From Pristionchus mayeri (taxonomy: Eukaryota > Nematoda > Chromadorea > Rhabditida > Neodiplogasteridae), in NCBI GenBank assembly GCA_036245805.1, contig BTRK01000005.1, positions 10,230,001 through 10,294,000 on the forward strand: a DNA stretch of 64,000 nucleotides, read 5' to 3'. Numbering within the stretch: the stretch's first letter is position 1; the number at the start of each line of letters is the position of its first letter. The position numbers and the translations under genes are program-made. The notes beneath the pieces are model-generated. The model had not been told where the DNA came from, made no database searches, and worked only from the letters and a program-made list of their open reading frames with translations. This document shows, piece by piece, positions 20,891 through 31,910 of this stretch.

Positions 20891-23800
20891 ATGAGTCGGG
20901 GCACCTCTTACGAGGGCATATTGAATACGCATGTGACGTGGAGGGAATTCGAAGCAAATCTCGCGAAAGCGTTAAAAACGGCAGCCAGACTCGGTCCAAG
21001 CAAGAGCGCACTCGACATTGGCGAAGGAGATGTAAGCAAGTTTCGGTATTGCTTCAGTTTATGGCTATCCCCCACCTCATCCAACATGCTCATTTCAAGG
21101 AATTCTGCATTCTTTTCCACTTTTTGCTGCTCAACCGCTTTGTGATGGATGGGGAATGAGAGGGGGGGGTGTGGTCATAAACCAAAAGAAGTGGCCAATT
21201 CTTTTGGATTCACTTGACATCCTGCTCTCTCGCAACGTCTAACCGACAAGAGAGAGAGAGAGAGAGTAGAAAGAATAGATAGGGACAGAGTATAACCAAT
21301 CAATCATTGTATATTGTCAAGGCGCTCAGAGGAGAATATATCAGACCGATTATATCTCTACTCAGTGCGCCTTCACTTTGTAATTTAAAGGAGGACTGAA
21401 GGCAAAGTTCAACTTTGGACCCTGTCATTACCATGACCTAGCTCCTCTTAACGACTAAAGGCTCCCAAAAAGTTACATTAATATCTCAACTCTGAATATA
21501 GTTATGATTAGTTGGCTGAGTGCCATGGACGCTTGTGGGACAGGGAAGTGCGCGAATTCAAATATCTGGAAGTTTTGTCAAAAACTGGTGGGGATCGAAC
21601 CCGTAACTTTCCGATTACGTGACGGCTGCTCTACCATTGAGCTGTCGTGCCGATGTGCGTACTCTTCCTAGTTCGCGCTATGATCTTTGGAGGGTGGAAC
21701 CTCCCTTCTATCGATGTGGCTACTTTGCCGAGAGCCCTCCTGTAATAGCTCGTATATTATTGATTGGCAACAGTGAATGCGACGTAACCATTCGATTATT
21801 GTAATTGAGTGGATTTTACAGGACTTTTCTTCAATATGCGCTCTCATCGAGTGTGACTGGCAAGGAGATGGCGCGGAGAAGCTACCGAAGAAAGTTGTGC
21901 TCAAGGTAGATCAAGGCATTGTCAAGTCTACCACATTGAATTATGATAGTTCCTCGTTTTCAGTAAGACGTCATGGTATACATAAGCCGTACAAGGACGA
22001 ATAAATATTCTGTCGAAAAAATAGATATCAAAAATCGACCTTAGGAAGTCGTATGTCTCACCAAATAATTCGCTGTGTGTCGTTGTGTTCTTTCACCAAA
22101 TCTATCTTAAAATCCGTTTTCAGATGAGTTCATGCCTCGCAATCATCTCATTGAGTGACGGCATGCCGGATGAGGTGGTGGAGATGGTGGCGGAGAATAT
22201 GAAAGCAGTCAGTTAACTGAAAATGCCGTCCCTGAAAATAAAAATTCGTTGGTTGAAGCTCAGCCCCATCTCCTGATCACTCATTCTAGGTATTTATCCG
22301 TTATTTAAGTCCGCTTAAAGGGACCTGGAAACGTAAAACCATATTCTCTCTGTTGGTGTAAAATGATCCCAAAACTAAAAACTAAAAATAATAAAAAAAT
22401 TGAAAAAAATATTTAAATTTAATTCATGATTTTAAAAATCCCGTTCAAATTAATTGTTCCGCTTGTTCGGCCCGAGAACGATATTTTGCGATAAATAGCG
22501 TTTCTCTCGGGTCAAGATCACACTACAAACTACAAACTTCGCTGCTTGAAACCGGCCGTGTATAAGCGCTGATACGCAGTCAAGGGGGAGGCACGCCACT
22601 ACGCCCCCATTCCTCTTTCCTTTTCTGCTCGATTCTGGCTGTTGTTTATCGATTTTTACGCGCATTTCATATATTCTCCCAGTTCATCTATTGCTGAGCC
22701 CACTAAACACCATAATGAACGTCATGTGTACTGTTTTCGCTTCTATTAATGCCCCGTGTTGTATAGGAATCTTGCTAATAGCTAATTATCCTTATCCCTA
22801 TTCACAGACACTCGCATCTTTGCTCACTCCCCTTCCTTCAGTTGTTTACGTGCCCTGTGCATGTTGTTGACGGGAGTGTCTCCTCTCTTTCTCTGCACTC
22901 TCTTCACTCGCTCGCTCTATCGAGAGGCGCGCCCCTCGCTCTCCTCCTCGTCAATCGCTCCTTTAGCTTTCGCGCCACCCAGTCACCCGGTCTTTCCCTG
23001 TCTAGGGAACTCTTCGCTGCTTGGATCCGGCCGTGGTTTGCCGCTGATCGGCAGCCGGGCTGAAGAGACTCCACCACGCGCCCTTCTCGCTTGTCATTTC
23101 TGGTCGAGTTCGGCAGCTGTTTTCTATTTTTTACGCGTAATTCTTGTAGTCTTCCAGTTTTTCTATTACCGGGCCCACTAAGCACCTCAAGTAGTTTCAT
23201 GCGTACTGTTTTGCTCATATTAATGACCCGCTAACGCTAATTTTCTTCTGTTTTCGGCCTTTTACTGTTGAATTTGCTTTAACTCAAGCCATTTCAGCAG
23301 GCAGCCATGTCGTCCCTCATCATGCCCAAGAAGTTCCAGCACATTCATCGTGTGATGAACACCAACATCGATGGAAACAAAATGATCCCGTTCGCCCTGG
23401 CGCTCATCAAGGTTTGATCCTATTTTTTTCGAATATTAGCCCCTCGATTTTATATTTGACTCTGTTATGCCCTCGAGAAACGGTATAATAATTATTTGTA
23501 GTAATGTATGCTTACTCTTTCGTCATAATTAGAGTACAATGCGTGGTTGTGGGACGAAAAGTTGTTGGAACGTTTATACTTTGTGGGATATTGCTAAGAA
23601 CTGATCTTAGATCACTTATGTACTTGATTAGAATGCTTAGAGCCTTGGTCATGCTGATAAAGTTCGTGCTAAGGATGGTCGTTATGTACTTCAAGCGCTG
23701 TATTTCAGGGACTTGACCGGACGCGGGACCGTGACGATCACCACCGTCATGCAGAACCCCACCCAGTATAAGATGACTGGGGGCAGAGAAACTACAAGGA

Positions 23801-26800
23801 CGGAAAGACCACCCAGGTGAGTAACGTTCGCAATATTTGTTTTTAAAATTACACTTGCGACACGCTAATACGCGACGCGCTAATCGTATGTATTGTCTAT
23901 ATTCTTTTATTGTCTTTATAGGTTCTCTCCAACGGAATCAACAACAAGTGCCGTGAGGATCTCGAGCGTCTCAAGAAGATCTGTCTCCACAAAGGCTAGT
24001 TTACGCTTGTTTTTTTCAAAATTACGTCCCACAACTATCCTGATTTATAAGTAGACAATCGCGTGCATTATACTCCACTCGCTATAGCATTAATTAGTTT
24101 ATTGAGAAGAAACGTGATACTTGTATTTATTGACAGAAATCGATCACATATTACTGACAATCGCAGCAGAGTTACCATGTATTTTCATTTTAAATCTTAC
24201 AAACTGGCGCCCATAGCTCACAACTAGGTTATTAATTAATTATATTATGCAAACAATATTTATATATATTTATAAATATTAAATTTTCAAGTTAAAAAAA
24301 TTCACAACTCGAAATATGTCTTTCGATTATCGATTTTATCCTAATTGTTTGGACTGATTTTCCTTATAGATTTCGACCACATGACTTTATTCTCCTAATT
24401 TTTGTGGTTCGAAAATGGTGCTGTGCGCAATATAATATGAAAAATGAAGAAAAATATACGAAGCACCTTGATTTGAAGAAATTTTTTCACATTTTTTTCA
24501 TTTTTTCAAGATTTTTTTAAAAACTTGCTAAAGTTACTTTCACACTATATAAACAAGTTTGTCTTCTTACTCATAACATTTGGGATTAGATTTTGGAATG
24601 TTTAAACGTATGTTATTTGCGAATAGGAACCATTTTTAGTTCAAATAACTAGCATGACCCGATAAACCGTAGAAACAAGTATATAATATTTTGGGTTTTG
24701 GTGATTTATTCTTTCGAGTGACCATTATCAGTTTCTCCAACACTTCAGGAGTTCGAGATCATCGACTACCTCTGCTCCAATCTGAAGGATGAGGCTCTCA
24801 TGAACATTCTCGTCCAGAAGCAGACCAGGTTTGTAATGTTGTGGATCGGTTAAAACTTTTTTCTCACTTAGGCCTACAAATCGCAGAAATATGCAAACTG
24901 TGTACAAGGTCGTTTGTTGTACTCGTGTACTTCGATCATACCGACATGGTCGAAATGTTTTTGGCAATTGTGATATTGCAGAGCCAGGCAGCGCATCCGC
25001 GTCAAGACCTTCGTCGCTATCGGAGACTACAACGGTCACCTCGGACTCGGAGTGAAGTGCTCCAAGGAAGTCGCCACCGCCATCTGTGGTGAGTGGGGAC
25101 TCAGTACCAAGTCGATGCCATACCAATCCTGGGCACTGGTATAGATACCTGCCCTGCCTCTGGAGAGTAGCTTTTACGGACTGGTCCAGGCTTCTATACC
25201 AGTGCCCCAATCCTGGTCCGTTAGCATGTGGTACCAAGTCGGTACTAGTGGAAAAAACACGGTACCTGGCCGGTACCACGCTGCACCAGGAATGAATAAA
25301 GTGGTGCCTGATCATCCAATGCGGATAAAAACTTCCCAAATTCACATTGTTAAAAACCCTAATCAAAGCGTGCATCGAGCGTTCGAACCACGTATATTTA
25401 AAAACATACACGATTCCCAGTATATTCAGAACGTTGAAACAAAATATTGCCGTGTGTATTTTATCTCTAATAAAATAATGCTTATTTCTTATGCAGCGGT
25501 TTAAGCGGAGGAAAGGAAAGAGACAAAGAATGGATGCCCGTGACCAAGCTCGGACGTCTCGTCAAGGACATAAAGATCACCACCCTCGAGGAGATCTACC
25601 CCCAATGGTTAGTTACTTTCGCTGATATGAAAACGCATACTTTCCCTTGTACCAGTCTTGTAGGGGTTGGAGTACCAGTTATAAATGCAACAATTGGGAG
25701 AGAGTGATTGAAGGAGTACACTTGTCCCCTCCCTTTCCCCACTTTCTTTTGGGTCTCAATGGTCACTACAGCATAGCATTCGACATTGAGACAGTGATAG
25801 GTGACCACCCATGCACTTCCCTCTTTCCTCATATCGATCAGACTCGGGTCGAGTACCGCCCCGCACTCTTCACAGCGCTTTAGTAGCCGCTTGAGGCAAT
25901 CATCTTCTATTACGGCGTATCGACCCAACTCTTTTACGCCCTCTTCTTCCTCCTCCATTTCCTCATCCTCTCCCCCTTGGTTAGAATCTTGAGAATATCG
26001 ATACTCCGAGTGACTGGTAAATTTACCCCGATTGTTGCAGTGGAGCGTTCAATTTTGAACCTCTTCGGAATAACCTCATCCATTTGATTCCAGGATCCAA
26101 CTTCGTCGGGATCGTCGTCGACTTCGAGGGGAGGAGGAAGCCATCCTGGCACCTTTTGATTTTTAGATTTCATCAATTGTTTAGTAATGTGTTCTTAGTT
26201 TTCTCAATATTTATTGTTCAAGATTTTCTTGTGAAAAATGTATGTAAAATGTTATCCTTGCCTATGTTCTCTTTGAATTCTGAATAATATACTTTCCACT
26301 TACCTCTGTGTGAGATCCATTTTGAGAAAGAGAGCGGGAGCGACGATCCGAACCTAGCCCTGCCTGGAACGGGCATCTGCTCCATTATCAGTGGATTTAG
26401 TACGTCTAATTGAGCATTGCAGGTCGATTATTATACGGTACCACGATCAATTAATTGATTATTGATGTCTGGCTTATTGTTTTGCTGCAGTAGATCGTAG
26501 TTATGCGCCTTCCATTTGATGTTCATTCATGTATTCCAGTTAGGCTGCAGCTAAACTCACTTGTCTTCCACGGAATTGACGGTTTGGTTGTTGTTGGGCA
26601 GCGAAACGAGACGGCGGAACGAGGTCGGCTGGTCGAGTAGTGCGCAATGGTACAGTTGGGATGGATACGGGGCGGGCAACGACAATTTGGTGCTGAAGCA
26701 ATGCGCATGCGTATTCGTCACACGTGCAGAAGCGGTTCATGACAGAATAAATCTAATTGATAGAACCCACGTCCTTGGGCAGTTCGTCGGTGGCTGAAGA

Positions 26801-29800
26801 GAAGTGCCTCAAAGACCACCTAGGCTCTTTCACCGAAGAGTATCTACCCATTAGACGCGCAGTCCCATAATCATCTAAGCCCTGCCTCAGTAGCCACTCT
26901 CTTTGAAGCAACGGTCTCGACCGTGGAGGGAAGTTCTTTGTTTGCGCCGTCTCCTCCCCACAGAGAAAGCACCTTTTCTTCCTAATGCTGGTCATGCTGA
27001 ATTGTTTCTTGACCAGCATATTCAAACGAAAATGACAAAAGAGTAAAATGAAGACAAAAACAAAACACAAAAAAAGATCGATTACACCCACAATACAGTA
27101 CTAGAATCGTGGTGCGCTTCACGCGTGCAAATTCTCGGTCTGTATTTTCGACCCGAGCTTTATTCCCGGCTCCGGTCTTAACCTTTGAGGTTCATTTTTA
27201 GCTTAATGACTAATTTTTATTTTTTTTATTTTTTGGCAAAGATGATCGGAAAGGTGATAACTTTCATCTGAGCGGCAATGTTCTAAGAGTGCCAGGTCCC
27301 TTTAAAGGAGGACTAATATAAAATCTATCCTGCCGAAACTGACAGCATTGTTTTGAGAGAATCGTAAACAGTAACCTTCGAATTGACATTCGACTATTTC
27401 AAGATGCACAACATCGAATGCGACACTTACGATTTTCTGGATCAGTTCGGAGAGCGAAATTCGATCCCGAAGCGGTACTTTGCGAAACGTTTTGATGACA
27501 AGGTGAGCGTTGTTTTGTTATATCGTACATGTTAGAAAAATCGGAACGGTCACCGAGCCGCACCGGGTAAATTTCATTTTCCGGAGTTATTGCGAATGCG
27601 CAAATTTGTAAGCTGTGATTGTGCTCATAATTTTTATCATGGTAGATTTGCCGGAATCGATCCGGATATGCCCGGTAAATTATGGCTAGAAATCGATAAA
27701 TCAAATACACTACATTTTGGTGCGATTACGGTATTTTGGAAAGCTCACAGAGCTTGGTGAAATTATGATCACAATCACAGCTTCCAAATTTGCGTATTCG
27801 CAATTACTCCGAAAAGTGAAATTTACCCGGTGCGGCTCGGTGACCGTTCCGATTTTGCTAACATGTACGATAACGTTGTATAATTTTTGAAAAGAAAACA
27901 CTACATTGTATTGTTGAAAGCCCAGTACATCCCGTGCACTTCTCCGCTAGAAATAAGAGAGCCTATCTACTTTGAGAGTCGATAGATCTTTACCTTCGCG
28001 GAGAAACGCGTGGGATGAGCAGGGCTTAGGTCAGGGAAATCAAATGGTTTTCAGAACGTGCTCATTGGCGAGATCTGCATGGAGCATGTGGAGAATGGAC
28101 GGATGATGAATTTCGCTGAGAAGGCTCCTCTGGAGTTGATGAAGCAGGTCTTCATTAGGGTGGCGAGATGCCGGTTCCACGCGTTTTTTTTCGGATTTTA
28201 AGACCCAACACATATCCGACCAGTTTCTGACAAGTCTGCCTTTTGTTACTACAATAGTCTGCATGTTTCATTTTTTTGCACTTTTCAATTTCCACTTTTC
28301 CTAGTCAGTCGAATGATTTCTAGCTATTCTAGATCGCGCGATCACTGGGGAAAGTACATGCATACTCCGTCAAGCACGAGGTGCGCAGTGACATCCTCAG
28401 AACAAAGGATGTCTTCGGAGAGTTCGTCCGCAGCACGCCTAAGGAGGTGAGGCCTTCGTGCACTTTTTCGCGGTACCTATATGAAATTTGTATTGCGATG
28501 TAATGACAAAGTGTGTCTAATTCGCATATCAATCATCACCATCCCATTCAAATTCAAACCATGGGGGTTGCCGACCACTGTTGTACGTATGTACCCTACT
28601 ACATGCTCCCATTTTGCAGCAATACATGACGATGTTCGAACCAGTCAAATTCATCGATTCTTCGTTATCTGAGGTTGTTTACATCCACAAATCATTTGAA
28701 ATTAACGCAATGGGGTTGTAAAGATCCTGAAAATTTCACCCTCCGTGAGTTCTAAAATGATCAGTTCCAAAAAGATACCTCCGCGACGCAAAACTTACAG
28801 ATGGTCAAAAAGGTGGAACCACTGCTGGAGGCGTACTACGGGACGACGCTGCCCTCGACCATTCACCAGCAGCTCGGCTTGAGGCCCGTGCTAGTGAACG
28901 GAGGTGAGGAAGTGGACGTCAATCCGGCCAATCCCAAACGGCTCAAAACGCTCTTTCCACCAACCTGACTACACGAACAACTTCCAGCAATACACCAAAA
29001 TCCTGGCAAGAATCATATAGTTTCCCTTATTGAAGTCATGTCATTGATAACGCTGGCTAGAGAATTAGAAAGGCATACTGTTCGTTATGGTTGGAGGTAA
29101 CGAACAAATTGTGGACCAAAATTGAGCAGGTGCAACGGTTTTGATAAAAGACTGTTTCTTAATGCAGTGTGAACCTAACTTTCCTCCTTGTAGACGCAGA
29201 GAACATACTCATCGACAAGGATTCCGGAGATTTGCGCGCTCTCATCGACTGGCAAGTACGACTTCCATTAAAATTGTGGTCAATGAGCTTCTCTTCCGTT
29301 CTTCAAATTAATATATTATATTTTAAGTGCGCGCATTTCGGATCGGGAGTTGAGGATCTGCTGCGGATCAGCTTCTTTGCGCAAACTACCGAAGACAGGT
29401 TACCTTAGGTTAGGCTTAGGCTTGGAGCCAGCTCGGCGCGGGGCGACGAGCTGACTCAATTTAGGTTTGTTAGGATTAGGCTTAGGTTTACGTCGGATGA
29501 GAACAGTTAGATGAGAACCCATCGGATGAGAATGAGTACCTTGCTCCGGTATTTTCGCAATCGGTTGTTACGCTGGCAAAACGTAAGAAAAAACTAAGAA
29601 AGTTGGTTCTCATCGTCCGACCTAGTGCCATTTAAATAATTGACGACAAATCGCAACTTCAGGCGCGCCTCGGCTGATGTGCTTCTTGAGGAAATGTACA
29701 GTGCATTCGTCGCAAATCTAGCCGACACGCCCGCACCATACACGCTTAAGACTGTGCGTTATCTATACCTATATATAAAGCGTAGTGTGCGTATATCCGC

Positions 29801-30669
29801 ATGTCCGGATAGCAAAAAAGGTAGGGAGTGGAGAGAGAGCGCGCGAAAACAAGTTTCGAAACAAGTGATTGCGAAACCAACTTCGCTAGCACGATCGTTC
29901 TAGTTATCGTATATTTTTTGTTTAAAAAATATTTTATTTATCGAGCACCAGAAAGGTGCTTCAGAATATGCGTGATAATGAGGAGGGTGAAGAGAGAAGA
30001 GGGAATCCATCATACTTGCGATTGCATTCATGCGATTTTTCGTAAAAATATTGTTATGTGTGTAAAACAAGACCGAAAAAATATTCGATATTTTCCTAAT
30101 TTCAGCTGAAGGATGTGTACGAGCTGCTCTTCCCGCACTGCGCCCTCTTCTTCGCCTTCGGTCTATCCGTATCCATGCTGGTAATTCGAAAACAATTAAA
30201 TAAAAATCGCCCTTTCCTGTTTTTCTCCCGTCCCCATTTCCACGTACTATTTGCACTTTTGCACTTGATGATACGATGATACAGAAATAAAATAAATACT
30301 TAAATACTAAAACAAATATTATTCAGCCCAATATGCCGATTCCGGGTGACGACAGTGACGAGAAGAAGTCGAGATGGGGCGTGATGGTAGACAAAGTGAG
30401 CTCGCCACTTCTTTTGGGTTACAACCACCTTCATACTCTTCCTCATCTTGCCCACTGATATCTAGATATTCGTCCCCAATTTTCTGCAGCTTAACATCTA
30501 CATGATGGGAAGGACTTGGAAATGAGTGGAGGGTGGTCATAACCCAAACAATGCTATGGACAATTTTGGAATATTACAGGCCCGCGGTTTGCTCGAAGAC
30601 ATCGCCGTCTACCACGAGAATAACAAATCGTCCAAACTGAGAGTCACCTGGACTTACCCCGAGGCATAG
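20891..30669 (+). CDS. CHK/DUF1679 (EcKinase-like) small-molecule kinase-like protein
   Basis: This belongs to the nematode DUF1679/CHK kinase-like family, related to ecdysteroid-kinase and choline/aminoglycoside kinase folds; the substrate is unknown. Exons: 20891-21031, 21822-21905, 22124-22207, 27404-27502, 28055-28147, 28333-28446, 28801-28903, 29194-29255, 29328-29398, 29663-29753, 30106-30180, 30327-30395, 30580-30669. They sum to 1176 nt (391 residues), all in phase, the usual family length. Family features in order are HVTWREFE near the N-terminus, [10 protein letters not shown], a CHN-like [11 protein letters not shown], the kinase-style VNGD motif and a metal-loop-like ALIDWQ. The canonical motif is HGDLW(S/A)xN; here H is N and the LW part is missing at the exon 7/8 junction, so activity is doubtful. 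TTTCAG at 20874-20879, 11 nt before the ATG, looks like a trans-splice site. Intron 3 is swollen by a 5-kb transposon. Confidence 0.8.
21500..21660 (-). repeat. tRNA-like SINE head
   Basis: On the reverse strand GGCACGACAGCTCAATGGTA and, about 30 bases later, GGGTTCGATCCC look like RNA polymerase III A and B boxes. The 3' side does not pair with the acceptor side and the anticodon arm does not close, so this is not a tRNA gene. The tail toward 21500 could be a SINE body. It sits in intron 1 of the kinase-like gene. Confidence 0.5.
22490..23235 (+). repeat. Imperfect direct repeat of a ribosomal-gene-like promoter
   Basis: The block 22525-22760 (TTCGCTGCTTG, CCGGCCGTG, TTTTTACGCG, CCCAGTT, ACTGTTTTCG, TTAATGCCCCG) recurs diverged but colinear at 23005-23230 (TTCGCTGCTTGGATCCGGCCGTG and onward). 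The second copy lies directly before the S18 pseudogene. This suggests duplicated upstream sequence within the transposon, presumably carried along with the gene fragment. Confidence 0.55.
23307..23999 (+). pseudogene. rps-18: Ribosomal protein S18 (uS13) pseudogene with introns
   Basis: Exon 1 (23307-23411) encodes a good S18 N-terminus, containing [18 protein letters not shown]. Exon 2 (23709-23815) retains MQNPTQYK, but about 25-30 residues of the helix-two region are missing and the frame shifts twice. Exon 3 (23922-23999) has [10 protein letters not shown] and then stops after 26 codons, lacking the whole RGQHTK-containing C-terminus. Introns remain, so this is a genomic copy, not a retrocopy. 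TTTCAG at 23292-23297, 9 nt before the ATG, resembles a trans-splice acceptor. It sits inside the Kolobok-like element. Confidence 0.85.
24749..25607 (+). pseudogene. rps-2: Ribosomal protein S2 (uS5) fragments in permuted order
   Basis: Three exon-like pieces with splice signals are present. 24749-24828 carries EIIDYLC and VQKQT. 24982-25088 carries [20 protein letters not shown] and KEVATAI. 25497-25607 carries [15 protein letters not shown] and LEEIY. In real S2 proteins the third piece precedes the first, so the order here is circularly permuted, or two partial copies lie in tandem. The C-terminal third of S2 is absent. The pieces lie inside the Kolobok-like element, on the strand opposite to its transposase. 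Confidence 0.85.
25653..26995 (-). CDS. N-terminal part of a THAP-like, Kolobok-type transposase
   Basis: Exons on the minus strand: 26771-26995, 26561-26692, 26061-26152, 25653-26013. They join in phase for 270 codons. Exon 1 starts [13 protein letters not shown] and ends in a WSLRHF block, the layout of a C2CH THAP-like finger, but the third zinc ligand position reads Ser, one base from Cys. Exon 3 has a GWLPPPLEV block. Exon 4 has an acidic run, then a zinc-type CEECG with a later YHCLNVEC, and [11 protein letters not shown], which I associate with Kolobok-like transposases. The reading enters from the right inverted end. After 25653 (donor GTACAA) no further exon is recognisable, so the catalytic part seems lost. 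Confidence 0.5.
27518..27892. repeat. Inverted repeat, arms about 130 bp
   Basis: 27518-27650 and 27760-27892 are reverse complements (for example CGGTCACCGAGCCGCACCGG and its complement), separated by about 110 bases. It lies in intron 4 of the CHK-like gene and would form a long RNA hairpin in the pre-mRNA. Confidence 0.75.
27918..28026. repeat. Hairpin MITE with AGCCC ends
   Basis: AGCCCAGTACATCCC at the left pairs with GGGATGAGCAGGGCT at the right, and TTCTCCGC pairs with GCGGAGAA further in. It is non-coding and lies just after the previous inverted repeat in intron 4. Confidence 0.55.
29399..29500 (+). repeat. Interstitial TTAGGC-like telomeric repeat
   Basis: TTAGGTTAGGCTTAGGCTTGG near 29404 and TTAGGATTAGGCTTAGG near 29468 are degenerate copies of the nematode telomere unit TTAGGC. 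They lie in intron 9 of the CHK-like gene. A more decayed, opposite-strand version (CCTTAGCCCTAATCCTTAGCC) is at 32058-32090 in the Skp1 gene. Confidence 0.6.
29757..29900 (+). repeat. Dispersed repeat (ATATAAAGCGTAGTGT family), copy 2
   Basis: This is the same order of words as at 9376-9530, including TATATAAAGCGTAGTGT, AACAAGTTTCGAAAC and GTGATTGCGAAACC. It lies in intron 10 of the CHK-like gene, four bases after the exon 10 donor. Non-coding. Confidence 0.6.
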
Positions 30670-31905
30670 CTGATTGCAGCATACACTCATCGATTTGGAC
30701 AGTAGAATGAACGAAAGATGCATTATGAATTGCTGACGACACACAACGAGTATTTCACAATGGCAACACTATGTGGAATGTTTTAATGACGGGAAAGTGC
30801 TATAATTTCCTCAGATTACCTATACGATGAATGCGATTTGAAAAAAAAAAGATTTCCAATAAGTTAGAAAGACACGCTCATTAAAACAGGGCACTCCTGA
30901 CTGAATCTGTCCAAATTGACACTGGCCTAGCAGTGTTCTCCCGCGAGCCCAGTCTCGAAGACGGGATGTACCTTTACCTTTACCTTTAGAAAGACACGCT
31001 GTGGAAAGCTGAAGAAAGTGTTGGCGAAGTTGTATAAGTTTCAGTAAATATTCTTACTTCACATTAGCATTTCTTGTTCTGGTCTCAAAAGTATGTACAG
31101 CTGGAATGCGGTGAGCGCTACTATTAGTTTTTAAATGAAGAGAAAGTTCGACCGTTGATCTTAGTGTATCTCCTCAATGTCGTTCTGTATTTACTGAGAT
31201 TATGTAGGTATTGAAGATATTTTCATCTAATTGTCCAGTTTCTACGAACACGAAGAGTTGTACAAATGACACCCATAAATTTAAATTATCCAAAGTTGAC
31301 GCGCAAGCCGATTTTATTTTCGAAAAACTTTGGCTGTCTCTCTTGTTGAGCGTTAATTTCGAATTCTTCTCGAATTTGCTCTCTATTCCCCTCTGGCAAG
31401 GGCCGATCAGCGCCACTTATTCAATGTTGAGCCACTCATTTAGTGATGGCAACTCGGCGTGTTTTCTCATTGTTTCACCCATTCTCTCGATCTTTCTAGC
31501 CTGTGAGAGAGCGTCGATGTGAAGAGGGTGCATGCCAACTTGACAAAACTATCCCAAACATTATCGCTTTCCCCCGCGGGATTGAGATGGCGTCGCCTCA
31601 GGACTGACTTGAATACAACTCAATGGGTGATAGGGACGCTCACAATCTGCGTGCTAACCCCGCCCCTCTTTCCGCGTCTCTTACTGGCCTCATTCTACTC
31701 AACATATCATCGTATTCATAAACTTATTTGTTGCTTATGAGTTGTTTTTATAATATTAGTATCTATTTATTCCAATAGAAATGCATCTCCCCCTGACCTT
31801 CCAGTCACTTTACTTCTCATTGTGATGTCGACTCTCTTCCTTTTCGTACACCATTGGTCTGATTCTATCATGCTATGCCTGACTCATGATGTGCATCTTA
31901 TTCAG
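30670..31905. other. Intergenic region between CHK-like and Skp1-related genes
   Basis: Contains the SINE-like piece at 30890-30990 and otherwise no recognised feature. Short frames here lack family resemblance. Near 31780-31910 the words CAGTAGAGATGCA and CCCTGACCT recur (31777 and 31905), suggesting a small direct duplication of the Skp1 start region. Confidence 0.4.
30890..30990 (+). mobile_element. SINE-like fragment with (CCTTTA)n tail
   Basis: CCAAATTGACACTGG, CAGTGTTCTC and AGTCTCGAAGACGGGATG precede CCTTTACCTTTACCTTTA. The body, but not the tail, recurs diverged at 47163-47235 (CCAAATTGACAGCGGCGTAT and AGTCTCGAACACTTGATG). The tail is shared with the SINE at 15066-15395. Confidence 0.5.
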
Positions 31906-31910
31906 TAGAG

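Larger units (their letters stand above)
22319..27301. mobile_element. Kolobok-like DNA transposon, 4983 bp, carrying ribosomal-protein gene pieces
   Basis: Both boundaries are TTAA (22315-22318 and 27302-27305), immediately inside which lie inverted ends AGGGACCTGG (left) and CCAGGTCCCT (right). On the minus strand, from just inside the right end, runs a THAP-like/zinc-binding transposase part (26995-25653). TTAA duplications, AGG-type ends and a THAP-type finger together match what is known of the Kolobok superfamily. The left half instead holds an S18 pseudogene and S2 fragments on the plus strand, and no catalytic transposase domain was found. The insertion lies in intron 3 of the CHK-like gene, about 110 bases from each neighbouring exon, without breaking its frame. 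Confidence 0.6.

Noticed and set aside
21240..21270. AG dinucleotide run as a regulatory site
   Set aside because: Simple repeat; no evidence for a function.
21590..21655. A possible tRNA on the minus strand
   Set aside because: A and B boxes are present but the anticodon arm and acceptor stem do not pair; better explained as a SINE head.
21386..22318. Possible larger TTAA element from TTTAAAGGAGGACTG at 21386 to 22318
   Set aside because: It would contain two good exons of the kinase-like gene, and the ends match only over a few bases.
24728..25411. A 227-codon open frame on the minus strand
   Set aside because: It runs antisense across the S2 fragments and their intron; its apparent coding quality is a shadow of the ribosomal exons.
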